This document shows positions 28,601 through 37,461 of a stretch of DNA of 64,000 nucleotides, one piece after another (position 1 is the first letter of the stretch; every line of letters starts with the position of its first letter). The DNA is from JAHEJE01 sp965216335 (GTDB taxonomy: Bacteria > Pseudomonadota > Alphaproteobacteria > Rhizobiales > Aestuariivirgaceae). The stretch covers positions 992,001-1,056,000 of the forward strand of contig OZ244154.1 in assembly GCA_965216335.1 (NCBI GenBank), given 5' to 3'. The position numbers were made by a program, and so were the translations under genes. Under the pieces are notes generated by a model, which worked only from the letters and a program-made list of their open reading frames with translations, was not told the DNA's origin and did no database searches.

Positions 28601-30117
28601 CCGGCGTTGCGCTGAACCTTACCACCGGCTCAGGCACGGGCGGAGATGCCGCCGGCGATACCATCGTCGTGGCCAGCTTCGCACAGGTCATCGGCTCGGC
28701 CTTCGGTGACGGCCTGACCGGCAGTGCGGCGGCCAACAACCTTAATGGCGGCGCGGGCAACGACACGCTGCTTGGCCTGTCCGGCAACGACACGCTGCTC
28801 GGCGGGTCCGGCAACGATCTGGTCGAGGGCGGCGCCGGGGCCGACAGCCTTGACGGCGGCACCGGCAGCGACACCCTGAGCTATGCCTCGTCCAACGCCG
28901 CGGTGGTGGTCAGCCTGGCGGCGTCGAGCGCCTCGGGCGGCCATGCGGCCGGAGACACCATCGTCGCCGGCAGCTTCGAGAACGCCACCGGATCGGCATT
29001 CAACGACATGCTGTCCGGCAACGCCGCCGCCAACCGCCTCGACGGCGGGGCCGGCAACGACACGATCTCCGGCGGCACCGGCGCCGACACGGTCATCGGC
29101 GGGGCCGGCAACGACCGGGTGATCGCCGGCGACGGCACCATCGACGGTGACAGTCACTCCGGCGGCACCGGCAACGACACCATCGACTTCTCCGCCCTCA
29201 CCCTCGCCAACGGCACCACCATCAACATCCGCTCGGGCGTGTTCCAGGTCGGCGCCGGCTCCGAGGCCCTGACCGGGTTCGAACATGTCGTGGCCTCCAA
29301 TGCCGGCGAGTTCATCAACGGCACCACCGGCAACAACTTCATCAACGCCCGCGGCGGCAACGACACCGTGCGCGGCAATGCCGGCAACGACACCGTGGCG
29401 GCCGGCGACGGCAATGACGAGGTGCTGGTCGGGCTCGGCGACGATTCGGTCATCGGCGGCAACGGCAACGACACCATCAACGGCCAGACCGGCGAGGACA
29501 CCATTCTCGGCGGCGCCGGCAATGACAGCCTGCTCGGCAGCTTCTTCAACGACATCGTGCGCGGCGGCACCGGCGACGACTTCCTCGACGGCGGGGCGCT
29601 TAACGACACGGTTGCCGGCGACGGCGGCCACGACACCATCAACGGCGTCACCGGCAACGACAGCCTGACCGGCGCCAGCGGCAACGACGAGTTGCGCGGC
29701 GGCAAGGGCATCGACACCCTGAAGGCCGGCGGCGGCAACGACCTGTTGGCCGGCGGCGACCACTCCGACCTGCTGCTCGGCGGGTCCGGCCGCGACACCC
29801 TGCAGGGCCAGTCGGGCCTCGACACGCTCGACGGCGGCACCGGCAACGACCGGCTGACCGGCGGCGCCAACCCGGACGTGTTCATGTTCGCCCGCAACGG
29901 CGGCACCGACACCGTCACCGACTTCGCCGACGACCTCGACACGCTTGAGCTCAACGACAACCTGTGGGCCGGCACCCTGACCGCCGCCCAGGTCGTCTCC
30001 ATGTTCGCCACCACGGTCGGCGCCAACACCGTCTTCACCTTCACCACCGGCGACATCCTGAAAGTCAACGGCATCGCCAACCCGGCGGATTTGGTGGACG
30101 ATATCAGTATCGTGTGA
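25603..30117 (+). CDS. Large RTX (hemolysin-type Ca-binding repeat) protein
   Basis: A protein of about 1504 residues. The first 150 residues are non-repetitive. After that come many blocks of GGxGxDxxx nonapeptides that bind Ca2+ outside the cell. Between blocks, a larger unit recurs, of the form GSDTLSYAGS...VNLTT...TGGHATGDTIS-FENxxGSAFxD. The C-terminal 80 residues (DVFMFARNGGTDTVTDF onward) resemble RTX secretion-signal regions, so type I secretion is expected, though no transporter genes are nearby. No enzymatic domain is recognised; adhesin, biofilm or surface-layer roles are possible. The start is uncertain: an in-frame TTG lies at 25534. Confidence 0.88.
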   Translation: MSITYNATAGIDAPLLSTDIDFVVFTHPSQANFGDSFFFDAGFDYLVVEGSIAMDFRVIGNNFFDAEALIMHFGNNSATFDASQLDGSFGALPTNLFVQGEVGTTQQIIVLEASNFDATGWSFGNWTAGEDTISITGTIGADSITGSIMDDIINGGEGNDTINGGAGNDLILDGVGVGSSQGFDSISGGQGDDTVAVVAASGDFYDGGAGTDLLDLSNNGHPLAINLQTGTSSFGTTFNFENLIAGTGSDTIVGSTAANLIDGLAGNDLIEGGAGADTLDGGTGNDTLSYAGSDAAVDADLSGPLSFSGGHATGDSISNFENLTGSAFDDTLAGSTAANILSGLAGNDTLNGGTGNDTILGGLGNDMIVDGIASNSQGADTVDAGGGDDTVVAWFIGTGDDFDGGTGNDLLDLGNDSITTFNVNLATNTINFGTIAGFENVRTGGGNDTILGSVFANLIETGGGIDSINAHNGNDTVNSGAGNDFVQGGAGADLLDGGDGIDILLYSGSLSGVTINLATSSASGGTATGDTISNFENVSGSSFNDMLTGDFRNNNLSGATGDDTLVGGEGNDTLSGGLGIDSIVAGDGDDSVNGGAGGDSLAGGPGSDTLSYAGSPLAVSVNLTTQTATGGHATGDTISGFEAVIGTALGDTIIGDAGDNLIEGGAGPDSLVGAAGDDTLAYTQSNAAVSVDLSTQAVSGGHATGDTVSGFESAFGSFLNDTLIGSTGNNTFNGDLGNDSIQAGLGNDLIIDGVAGNSQGSDTIDAGGGDDTVVANFILNGDDYDGGAGTDLLDMSGDTFNFTINLATNAISFGAIANFENLTASQGNDTVTGTTSANRIDGHTGNDSIDGGDGNDILFGGSGNDTLLGGGGNDSLLGGIGADSLDGGAGSDTLSYVGSVAAVTVNLTASTATGGHATGDTIAAGSFENAIGSAFGDAITGTSGANRLEGRGGNDTLNGLSGNDTLLGGSGNDLVQGGAGADSLDGGTGSDTLTYAAAGAGVALNLTTGSGTGGDAAGDTIVVASFAQVIGSAFGDGLTGSAAANNLNGGAGNDTLLGLSGNDTLLGGSGNDLVEGGAGADSLDGGTGSDTLSYASSNAAVVVSLAASSASGGHAAGDTIVAGSFENATGSAFNDMLSGNAAANRLDGGAGNDTISGGTGADTVIGGAGNDRVIAGDGTIDGDSHSGGTGNDTIDFSALTLANGTTINIRSGVFQVGAGSEALTGFEHVVASNAGEFINGTTGNNFINARGGNDTVRGNAGNDTVAAGDGNDEVLVGLGDDSVIGGNGNDTINGQTGEDTILGGAGNDSLLGSFFNDIVRGGTGDDFLDGGALNDTVAGDGGHDTINGVTGNDSLTGASGNDELRGGKGIDTLKAGGGNDLLAGGDHSDLLLGGSGRDTLQGQSGLDTLDGGTGNDRLTGGANPDVFMFARNGGTDTVTDFADDLDTLELNDNLWAGTLTAAQVVSMFATTVGANTVFTFTTGDILKVNGIANPADLVDDISIV

Positions 30118-30192
30118 GGTTGGGAGCGACAGCCCAAGTAGGGTCCGTCGACATTCAGCGTTACTGTGCCGGCGATGCCCCTTTGTCTGCGG

Positions 30193-30368
30193 CTAGAGCC
30201 TTTTTTGACAATACCGAGCCATTTGACCGGCTTTTCGCGGTTGCAGGCAAGGCAGGCGGCGCGCCGTGGTCTGGCTGACCACAAGTGCCGCCTAACGCTG
30301 TCCAGCGAGCACAAAAAGCCGGCCTTCGGTGGGTCAAATGGCTCGGTATTGTCAAAAAAAGGCTCTAG
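30193..30368. repeat. CTAG-ended palindromic element, copy 2 (type 2 ends)
   Basis: A 176-bp element with about 36-bp inverted repeats, differing only in a T6/T7 run, that begin CTAGAGCCTTTTTTGACAAT. CTAG at both ends again fits TA duplication in a CTAG target. The interior is shorter than in copy 1 but keeps CGGCCTTCGGTGGGTCAAAT. The terminal sequence differs from copy 1 after CTAGAGC, defining a second end type. Confidence 0.88.
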
Positions 30369-30499
30369 CTTTGAACGGCGCCGAAAACCAGGGGCCAGAC
30401 ACGCCCAACGGCGCCTGTTCACTGTTTCCGACCGAACACCGCCAGCAGACAACCCCCTACGGCAATGTCAAAACAGACCACGACCACAGCATAAACCGC

Positions 30500-30528
30500 T
30501 TGCCGAACATAACCAGAACGACTATATT
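30500..30528 (+). promoter_or_regulatory. lexA promoter with alphaproteobacterial SOS box
   Basis: TTGCCG-N17-TATATT is a good sigma-70 promoter. Its spacer contains GAAC-ATAACCA-GAAC (30505-30519), a perfect alphaproteobacterial LexA operator (GTTC-N7-GTTC on the other strand). LexA bound here would block its own promoter. Confidence 0.88.
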
Positions 30529-30598
30529 TGTTTCAGGTTTGTTCCGAATCGTGCATTGACGCACAACAGGAACCTGTGAAGGGAGCTCAGAACCAGCC

Positions 30599-31309
30599 AT
30601 GCTGACACGCAAGCAACATGAACTGCTCATGTTCATTTATGAGCGCTTGAAAGAGAGCGGCGTGCCGCCGTCGTTCGAAGAGATGAAGGATGCACTGGAT
30701 TTGAAGTCCAAATCCGGCATTCACCGGCTGATTACGGCACTGGAAGAGCGTGGTTTCATCCGCCGCCTGCCGCATCGGGCGCGGGCGCTGGAAGTGATGC
30801 GGCTGCCGGAATCCGTCGCTCCGGGGCTGGCGACGCCGCGGCGTGGCTTCAAGCCCGACGTCATCGAAGGCTCGCTCGGAAAGGTGCGTCCGATCAGGCC
30901 CGAAGCCAAGTCCGACACCGACACTGACGCCGCTCTTGTACCGGTGATGGGCCGGATCGCCGCAGGTGTGCCGATCTCAGCCATCCAGGATCACAGCCAC
31001 AACATTTCGGTTCCCCCCGAAATGCTCGGGCATGGCGAACATTTCGCGCTCGAAGTGCTTGGTGAGTCGATGATTGATGCCGGTATTCTCGACGGTGACA
31101 CGGTGCTGATCAAGAAGGCCAACAACGCGCAAAGCGGTGAGATCGTCGTGGCGCTCGTCGACGAAGAAGAAGCGACCCTGAAACGGCTGCGGCGCAAAGG
31201 TGATTCAATTGCCCTCGAAGCCGCCAACAAGGCGTTCGAGACCCGGATTTTCGGGCCGGACCGGGTCAAGGTGCAGGGTAAACTCGTCGGCCTGTTGCGG
31301 CGGTACTGA
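30599..31309 (+). CDS. lexA: LexA repressor
   Basis: A 236-residue SOS repressor and self-cleaving protease. The N-terminal winged helix has KSKSGIHRLITALEERGFIRR. The cleavage site is the Ala-Gly in RIAAGVPI. The catalytic Ser is in GESMIDAGI and the Lys in EATLKRLRR. Upstream lies a promoter with a matching SOS box, showing autoregulation. The gene is followed by a palindromic element and then comEC on the opposite strand. Length and motifs fit rhizobial LexA. Confidence 0.97.
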   Translation: MLTRKQHELLMFIYERLKESGVPPSFEEMKDALDLKSKSGIHRLITALEERGFIRRLPHRARALEVMRLPESVAPGLATPRRGFKPDVIEGSLGKVRPIRPEAKSDTDTDAALVPVMGRIAAGVPISAIQDHSHNISVPPEMLGHGEHFALEVLGESMIDAGILDGDTVLIKKANNAQSGEIVVALVDEEEATLKRLRRKGDSIALEAANKAFETRIFGPDRVKVQGKLVGLLRRY

Positions 31310-31737
31310 TACGCCCGATCGTTGGGCTTGGCCCCATAACGCTGGCGAAAAACCGGTGCCATATCAGCGCGGTGCAACGGTCAAGAAAGGTCTAGAGCAT
31401 TTTTCGATCATATGGAATCGCTTGACCGGATTTCCGCGTCCGCTGGCTAGGCATGCTTTGCGCCATGGCCTGGTTGGCCATAAGCGAAGCATTACGATCC
31501 CCGCCTTCGCGGGGACAGGCTCGAGGCGCGGAAATCCGGCCTTCGGTGGGACAAATTCGCCCATCCGGTGCGCCATGCCGCTTGCCCGATGCACCACATC
31601 GCGGTGCACGCCATGGCTTGCCGGACTGAACGAATTTGACCCGTCAAATGGCTCGGTGTTGCCAAAAAGGCTCTAGGTGTCGTCGCTGTCAGGGGCGGAC
31701 AGCCCGTCAACGGCAGGTCAGACGCCCTGTATCCTGG
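31310..31737. other. Convergent gap between lexA and comEC
   Basis: 428 bp between convergent genes, mostly filled by palindromic element copy 3 (31392-31676). The flanking 80 and 60 bp show nothing recognisable. Confidence 0.75.
31392..31676. repeat. CTAG-ended palindromic element, copy 3 (hybrid ends)
   Basis: A 285-bp element whose left end resembles copy 1 (CTAGAGCA then TTTCGATCATATGGAAT). Its right end resembles copy 2 (reverse complement CTAGAGCCTTTTTGGCAACA). The two ends therefore do not pair beyond CTAGAGC. The interior keeps the shared core and carries an extra insert with a CCCCGCCTTCGCGGGG hairpin. It looks like a recombinant of two subfamilies. Confidence 0.82.
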
Positions 31738-34098
31738 TCAGGGATCGAGCTCGGCATCGGGGAGCTTCTTTTCGGGCTTTGTGTGGTTAGGCTCAGGACG
31801 TTTGGGTTGTTCGGTGGTGAGAATGTGTTTGCGGGCGATGGGCCGGCTGACCCATGGGCGGTCGCCACGCAGCGCTTGTGCCGTGACGACGACTGGCTTG
31901 GGGGTAGATTGGTTTTGGGATCTGATCGCCCTCGAGGTTTTCGTTTGGTTTGAGGGCTCCACTTGGGCCATTTCGGGATTGGTTTTCTCTGCGGTCTTTG
32001 AAGCCTCCGGCATGTAGATCACGTGGGTGCCGGACGTCCAGACGTCGATACGGTCGATGCGCAGTTGCGCTTTGCGGCAGCGTCCGCGCAGTGGAAACTG
32101 CGCAATGACGATCCACGCATCGAAACAGTTCGCCGGCAATTGGGAACCGTCCATGGCATAGACGATGGTGCGGCCGCCCGACTGTCCGCGGCAAACGGAG
32201 GCTTGGCACATCCAGCCCGGGCGCTGCGCTGCCGTCTTCAATGGGACATCATCACCGTCGTTGCGGAGCCACCGCTCAGCCGAGAAACGCCCGCGTCGCG
32301 CATGGGCGAAGGCCAACTCGCCCTGGCCATTGCGCAAGGCAACGTTTTTCGCGGCGGCCTCGATGTAGATATCCGGCTGCCTGATGGATGGAGACAGCAC
32401 CAGGGCGAGAACCGCAAGCGCCGCGCCCGCCCATCTGACCGGACCTTTGATGAGGCACAGCCAGACGGCGCCGAACACGGCAGCCAAGGTCGCAGGCAGC
32501 GACATTTGCGACACGGTGAGGCTGGCGCCATCGTAGTCCGCAACCATGTTCGCGATGTTGAGAACATGGTCCAGCCCCTGCCCCATCACCCAAAGCGGGG
32601 CGGCCTCGAGCCCGAGCGGCATCGCCAAGATACCCGCAACCGCGCCAGGCATGACGATCATGCTGACGACAGGCAAGGCAAGGATGTTTGCCAGAAGCGA
32701 GTACGGCGCGACCCGGTTGAAGTGGTAGGCGGCGGGCAGGCCGCTGAACGCGCCGGCGACAAGGGTCGTGAACGCCAGACCCGCCAGAGCAATTCCGATC
32801 CAGCGAGCCACCGGATGCCACCGGCGCCGCCGCCCGGTCCTGCCCTCGAAATGCCGGGCGCGCCGGTCCCGCACACCTTCATAGGCGGCAATCAGCCCCA
32901 TGACCGCCATGAACGACATGTGGAAGCTGGCTGACATTACGGCTTCCGGCGCCAACACGATGACCAGCACAGCGGCAACGGCGAGATTGCGCAAGGATAT
33001 CGCCGGACGGTCGACGACGATGGCAAGCAGCATGATCAACAACATGATGAAGGCACGCTGGGTGGCGATTCCGGACCCGGAGAGCAGCAGATAGCCGGCA
33101 CCGGCCAGTACGCCCGCCGCCGCGGCCCATTTCTTGATCGGCCGGTTGAGACTGACGGCCGGAAACATGGCAAGCAGCGCGCGCACCAGCCAGAAAACAC
33201 CGCCGGCGACCAGTGACATGTGCAGACCCGAGATTGCCAGGACGTGCGCAAGTCCGGCGACGGCCAGCTGGTCGCGCTGGGCCCGGGTGACCAGCGAGCG
33301 GTCGCCGGTGATGAGCGCAATGGCAAAGCCTGCGGTCTGGCGCGGCAGGGCTTGTTCGATGCGCCGGTTGATGCGGGCGCGCAGATCATCGACTGGCCGC
33401 CGCCAGGTCCAGCGGTCCGGTTTAACCGGCCCGACACCGGCTTCGGTCAGCCGGCCCCGACCCGTGGCACCGATGCCCTGGAACCACAGCGTGCGGGCAT
33501 GATCATAGCCACCCGGCGTCACCGGACCGGGCAATCGGAACAGGCGTCCGTCGACGGTGATGAACTCGCCGGGGACCGGCATGCGCGGTACCTTGAACAG
33601 GGTGAGCTGAACGCGGGCCGGCCAGGCCTCCGGCTTCAGACCCTTGATCTCATCAACGCGCACAATGAGCCGTGGATTGGACCTGGTGGCAGAGACCATG
33701 CGCTCCACCCAGCCGGAGATCTGCACCTGACCGCTCGACGAGGCCGGCAGCACGGGCGCGCGAACCCATTCCATGCGCGCCTTGGCCAGGCACAATCCGG
33801 CCAACACCAGACCGATCAGCAACCACGCAACAGCGGCCCGGGCACGCGCCGCGCTGTGGAAGCACAGGCCAGAGGCGACTGCGGCAGCGCCGACCGCTGG
33901 CCAACCGGGTTCGCGCGGCAGACAGAAGTAGATCGCAACACCGGCAGCCAGCGCAACCGGTGCCCACAGGAACACCCGGCCGGATTGCACCCGGGCAGCG
34001 CGCGCTGCAAACACCCGGAACCTGGCAAGGACCGAGGGAGCCGCCGTATCGCCGACCGGCCGGTCCACCTCGTACTGCCACGCCGGATGCACCGTCAT
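31738..34098 (-). CDS. comEC: ComEC/Rec2-family DNA uptake channel protein
   Basis: An inner-membrane protein of about 786 residues that, in competent bacteria, forms the channel for single-stranded DNA. It has an N-terminal pair of membrane segments, an OB-like soluble domain, then the competence domain with HVLAISGLHMSLVAG and ITGDRSLVTR, followed by many membrane helices. The C-terminal soluble part lacks a clear HxHxDH metallo-beta-lactamase motif, as in many alphaproteobacterial forms. It ends in a charged tail rich in Pro, Lys and Arg. The ATG at 34098 is preferred; an in-frame TTG at 34143 adds 15 residues. Adjacency to lexA and gltX is typical of Rhizobiales. Confidence 0.92.
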   Translation of the reverse strand: MTVHPAWQYEVDRPVGDTAAPSVLARFRVFAARAARVQSGRVFLWAPVALAAGVAIYFCLPREPGWPAVGAAAVASGLCFHSAARARAAVAWLLIGLVLAGLCLAKARMEWVRAPVLPASSSGQVQISGWVERMVSATRSNPRLIVRVDEIKGLKPEAWPARVQLTLFKVPRMPVPGEFITVDGRLFRLPGPVTPGGYDHARTLWFQGIGATGRGRLTEAGVGPVKPDRWTWRRPVDDLRARINRRIEQALPRQTAGFAIALITGDRSLVTRAQRDQLAVAGLAHVLAISGLHMSLVAGGVFWLVRALLAMFPAVSLNRPIKKWAAAAGVLAGAGYLLLSGSGIATQRAFIMLLIMLLAIVVDRPAISLRNLAVAAVLVIVLAPEAVMSASFHMSFMAVMGLIAAYEGVRDRRARHFEGRTGRRRRWHPVARWIGIALAGLAFTTLVAGAFSGLPAAYHFNRVAPYSLLANILALPVVSMIVMPGAVAGILAMPLGLEAAPLWVMGQGLDHVLNIANMVADYDGASLTVSQMSLPATLAAVFGAVWLCLIKGPVRWAGAALAVLALVLSPSIRQPDIYIEAAAKNVALRNGQGELAFAHARRGRFSAERWLRNDGDDVPLKTAAQRPGWMCQASVCRGQSGGRTIVYAMDGSQLPANCFDAWIVIAQFPLRGRCRKAQLRIDRIDVWTSGTHVIYMPEASKTAEKTNPEMAQVEPSNQTKTSRAIRSQNQSTPKPVVVTAQALRGDRPWVSRPIARKHILTTEQPKRPEPNHTKPEKKLPDAELDP

Positions 34099-34514
34099 GT
34101 CAGTAGCGTCTGCGTGGTGCGTCGGCCCGGTGTCTCGGAACAAATACCGGTTCAGCGCAAGCCGGTGCAGAATTCTGTAGACGCATTTGAAAATCCGGCA
34201 TTTAAAACTCTCTGTTTTTCTTCAATTGTATAAGAATGTTTTTTGAGATTTTGCTTCCGCTAGGAAATTTCAGATAACACTTCCTCTGCCTTTCCATGAT
34301 GCCCGCTCACCTTCCCGGCACCCTGCCCTGCCAGAGCCGGTGCTCGCCCAACCCCGCAGCATCGATCACCCCGCCGCTTCTGCACAGGGACCGGTATCGG
34401 TCGCGCCCGTTTTCGCTCCAGCCCTTACCAGATCGAGGCGGCTGTGCTAGGGAGCGCCAGCGAACCGATATCCTTGAACCGATCATCAGATCATAATTGC
34501 GGAAATTGACCGGC
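34099..34514. other. Divergent promoter region of comEC and gltX
   Basis: About 416 bp between divergent genes. The part at 34200-34280 is unusually AT-rich for the window and probably holds promoters. No specific operator, RNA or hairpin was recognised. Confidence 0.5.
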
Positions 34515-35942
34515 ATGTCATCTTCTGTCGTCACACGTTTTGCCCCCTCGCCGACCGGCTTTCTGCACGTCGGCGGCGCCCGTACGGCCCTGTTCAACTG
34601 GCTAGTCGCCCGCAACTCGGGCGGCAGGATGCTGCTGCGGATCGAGGACACCGACCGTCAGCGCTCGACGCAGGAGGCGGTCGATGCGATCCTCGACGGC
34701 CTCACCTGGCTCGGCCTGTCCTGGGACGGCGAGGCGTTTTCGCAGTTCGCCAGGGCCGACCGGCACCGTGAGGTGGTCGACCAGCTCCTGGCGTCCGGAC
34801 ACGCCTACCGCTGCTACTGCTCCCCGGAAGAGTTGCAGCAGATGCGCGAGGCAGCGCGCGCCGATGGCCGCCCGGTCGGCTATGACGGCACCTGGCGCGA
34901 CCGCGATCCGGCCGAGGCGCCGGCCGGCATCGACCCGGTGATCCGTTTCAGGGCACCGCGCGACGGCGAAACGCGGATCGACGATCAGGTGCAGGGGCCG
35001 GTGACCTATCAGAACAAGGATCTGGACGACCTCATCATCCTGCGTTCGGACGGTTCGCCGACCTACAACCTGTCGGTCGTCGTCGATGATCACGACATGG
35101 GCGTGACCCACATCGTGCGCGGCGTCGACCATCTGACCAATGCGGCGCGGCAATCCCAGATCTACCGGGCAATGGACTGGCCGGTGCCGGTGATGGCCCA
35201 CATTCCGCTGATCCATGGGCCCGACGGCGCGAAATTGTCGAAGCGGCACGGGGCACTCGGCGTGGAGGCTTACCGGGAGATGGGTTACCTGCCGGAGGCG
35301 ATGCGCAACTATCTGGCGCGGCTCGGCTGGAGCCACGGCGATGACGAGATATTCTCCACCGCACAGATGATCGAATGGTTCGGGCTCGACGGTATCGGCA
35401 AGTCGGCGGCGCGGTTCGATTTCGCCAAGCTGGAAAACCTCAACGGGCACTACATCCGCAACACGCCGGATATAGAACTGGTCGACCAGTTGGCGGACTT
35501 CCTGGCGCACTGCGAGCGCGAGGACTGGATGCCCGAGACCCTTGATGACGATGCGCGAGCCCGCCTGATGCCGATTGTACCGGGGCTGAAGGAACGGGCC
35601 AGGACGCTCAAAGATCTGCTGCACGGTGCGGCATTCCTGTTCAAGCAGCATCCGTTGAAACTCGACGACAAGGCCGCCGGGCTGTTGGGCGACGAGGCCC
35701 GCGGCCTCCTGTCCGCGCTGGCACCGACACTGGCGGATCTGCCGGCGTGGACGGTGCCGGCGCTCGAGGATGCGGTGCGGGCGTTCGCAGATGAAAACGG
35801 CCTGAAGCTCGGCAAGGTGGCCCAGCCGCTGCGCGCCGCACTGACCGGACAGACGACCTCGCCCGGCATCTTCGACGTGCTCCACGCCCTGGGCCGGGAC
35901 GAGGCTGTCGCGCGGATTGAGAGCCTGACCGAAAAGTCCTGA
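34515..35942 (+). CDS. gltX: Glutamate--tRNA ligase
   Basis: A 475-residue class I aminoacyl-tRNA synthetase charging tRNA-Glu. The HIGH-type motif lies in APSPTGFLHVGGARTALFN and the KMSKS-type motif is KLSKRHG. The anticodon-binding C-terminal domain ends in ESLTEKS. The ATG at 34515 fits the family start (VVTRFAPSPTG follows); an upstream in-frame TTG at 34497 is less likely. Its last codons plus 15 bp beyond form one copy of a 33-bp direct repeat found again at 39955. Confidence 0.96.
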   Translation: MSSSVVTRFAPSPTGFLHVGGARTALFNWLVARNSGGRMLLRIEDTDRQRSTQEAVDAILDGLTWLGLSWDGEAFSQFARADRHREVVDQLLASGHAYRCYCSPEELQQMREAARADGRPVGYDGTWRDRDPAEAPAGIDPVIRFRAPRDGETRIDDQVQGPVTYQNKDLDDLIILRSDGSPTYNLSVVVDDHDMGVTHIVRGVDHLTNAARQSQIYRAMDWPVPVMAHIPLIHGPDGAKLSKRHGALGVEAYREMGYLPEAMRNYLARLGWSHGDDEIFSTAQMIEWFGLDGIGKSAARFDFAKLENLNGHYIRNTPDIELVDQLADFLAHCEREDWMPETLDDDARARLMPIVPGLKERARTLKDLLHGAAFLFKQHPLKLDDKAAGLLGDEARGLLSALAPTLADLPAWTVPALEDAVRAFADENGLKLGKVAQPLRAALTGQTTSPGIFDVLHALGRDEAVARIESLTEKS

Positions 35943-35954
35943 GGTGGTTTGACG
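35922..35954 (+). repeat. 33-bp direct repeat, copy 1 (gltX 3' end)
   Basis: Starts AGCCTGACCGAAAAGTCCTG, covers the final gltX codons and stop, and continues 15 bp beyond. An identical 33-bp copy in the same orientation lies at 39955-39987. Together they bracket gltA and the nested insertion sequences. Confidence 0.85.
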
Positions 35955-36159
35955 CCGCTGAGCCGGCATGGCGACGGCAAAGTGCGTAAAATTCAGGCAA
36001 TCTACAACTTTGGCAATACTTGCGGCAGGGCCTGCGATGCGCTAGCCATATGCAGCGATCGCGTCCCCCACAGCGTGAAGGCACCAGACAGGTCGGCTTC
36101 CCGGTTTCCTCAACCGGATCGGCGCTGTTTTCCATCCCATCCCAATCGGAGGTGAGCTC

Positions 36160-37461
36160 ATGTCAAAAAGCAGCAAAAGCAAAACCGCAACACTGAGCCT
36201 GGACGGGAAGACCTATGATTTTCCGGTGCATGACGGGACGATCGGACCGAGCGTCGTCGACATCTCCAGCCTGTACAAGGAAGCCCGCACATTCACCTAC
36301 GACCCGGGCTTTACCGCAACGGCGAGCTGCGAATCGCAAATCACCTACATCGATGGAGATGACGGCACCCTGCTCTACCGCGGTTATCCGATCGATCAAC
36401 TGGCCGAGCACGGCGACTTTATCGAGACCTGCTACCTGCTGCTGTACGGCGACCTGCCGAACCAGGCCCAGCGCAAGGAATTCGAGACCGCGATCACCTA
36501 TCACTCGATGCTGCACGAACAGATGACGCGGTTCTTTTCCGGCTTCCGGCGCGATGCCCACCCGATGGCGGTGATGGTCGGCGTGGTCGGCGCCATGTCG
36601 GCCTTCTATCACGACTCGACCGACATCAACGATCCCTGGCAGCGCGAGGTTGCCAGCCGGCGCATGGTGGCCAAGCTGCCGACGATTGCCGCCATGGCAT
36701 TCAAATACCATATCGGACAGCCGTTCGTTTATCCGCGCAACGACCTCGGCTACTCGGCCAACTTCCTGCAGATGTGCTTCGCCGTGCCGTGCGAGGAATA
36801 CAAGATCAACCCGGTGCTGGCGCGCGCCATGGACCGGATCTTCATCCTGCATGCCGACCACGAGCAGAACGCCTCGACATCGACGGTTCGGCTGGCCGGG
36901 TCGTCCGGCGCCAATCCGTTCGCCTGCATCGCCGCCGGCATCGCCTGCCTGTGGGGGCCGGCGCACGGCGGGGCGAACGAAGCCGCGCTGACCATGCTGG
37001 CGGAAATCGGCACGCCGGACCGCATCCCCGAATATATCGACCGTGCCAAGGACAAGAAGGACCCGTTCCGGCTGATGGGCTTCGGGCACCGCGTCTACAA
37101 GAACTACGACCCGCGCGCCAAGATCATGCAGAAGACGGCCCACGAGGTGCTCGGCGAACTGGGCATCAAGGACGACCCCCTGCTGGATGTGGCCCGCGAG
37201 CTCGAGCAGGTGGCGCTCAACGACGAGTACTTCAAGAAGAAGAAGCTGTACCCGAACATCGACTTCTACTCCGGCATCACGCTGCGCGCGCTCGGCTTCC
37301 CGACATCGATGTTCACGGTGCTGTTCGCCCTGGCCCGCACGGTCGGCTGGATCGCTCAGTGGAAGGAAATGATCGAGGACCCGAGCCAGAAAATCGGCCG
37401 CCCGCGCCAACTCTACACCGGCCCAAAGCAGCGCGAGTACGTCCCGATGAGCAAGCGCTAG
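36160..37461 (+). CDS. gltA: Citrate synthase
   Basis: A 433-residue type II citrate synthase, condensing acetyl-CoA with oxaloacetate at the entry of the TCA cycle. Diagnostic segments are HADHEQNASTSTVRLAGSS, GPAHGGANEAALTML, GFGHRVYKNYDPRA and IDFYSGITLRALGFP, which carry the catalytic His and Asp residues. GGAGGTGAGCTC precedes the ATG. Length is normal. gltX-gltA adjacency is common in Rhizobiales. Confidence 0.97.
   Translation: MSKSSKSKTATLSLDGKTYDFPVHDGTIGPSVVDISSLYKEARTFTYDPGFTATASCESQITYIDGDDGTLLYRGYPIDQLAEHGDFIETCYLLLYGDLPNQAQRKEFETAITYHSMLHEQMTRFFSGFRRDAHPMAVMVGVVGAMSAFYHDSTDINDPWQREVASRRMVAKLPTIAAMAFKYHIGQPFVYPRNDLGYSANFLQMCFAVPCEEYKINPVLARAMDRIFILHADHEQNASTSTVRLAGSSGANPFACIAAGIACLWGPAHGGANEAALTMLAEIGTPDRIPEYIDRAKDKKDPFRLMGFGHRVYKNYDPRAKIMQKTAHEVLGELGIKDDPLLDVARELEQVALNDEYFKKKKLYPNIDFYSGITLRALGFPTSMFTVLFALARTVGWIAQWKEMIEDPSQKIGRPRQLYTGPKQREYVPMSKR

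Larger units (their letters stand above)
30118..30598. other. Intergenic region between RTX gene and lexA
   Basis: 481 bp without a gene. It holds palindromic element copy 2 (30193-30368) and the lexA promoter with its SOS box (30500-30528). The remainder shows nothing recognisable. Confidence 0.75.

Noticed and set aside
25603..30117. Regular repeats in the RTX gene as a possible satellite or CRISPR
   Set aside because: The period and sequence are explained by GGxGxDxxx protein repeats in one long reading frame.
29154..30452. Minus-strand frame through the RTX end and element copy 2
   Set aside because: The RTX part is antisense of Ca-binding repeats and the rest is the non-coding element. 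The peptide PPKAGF in it recurs wherever the element core occurs, so it reflects the repeat and not a protein family.
34602..35969. 455-codon frame opposite gltX
   Set aside because: Antisense of a housekeeping gene with intact synthetase motifs; no independent support.
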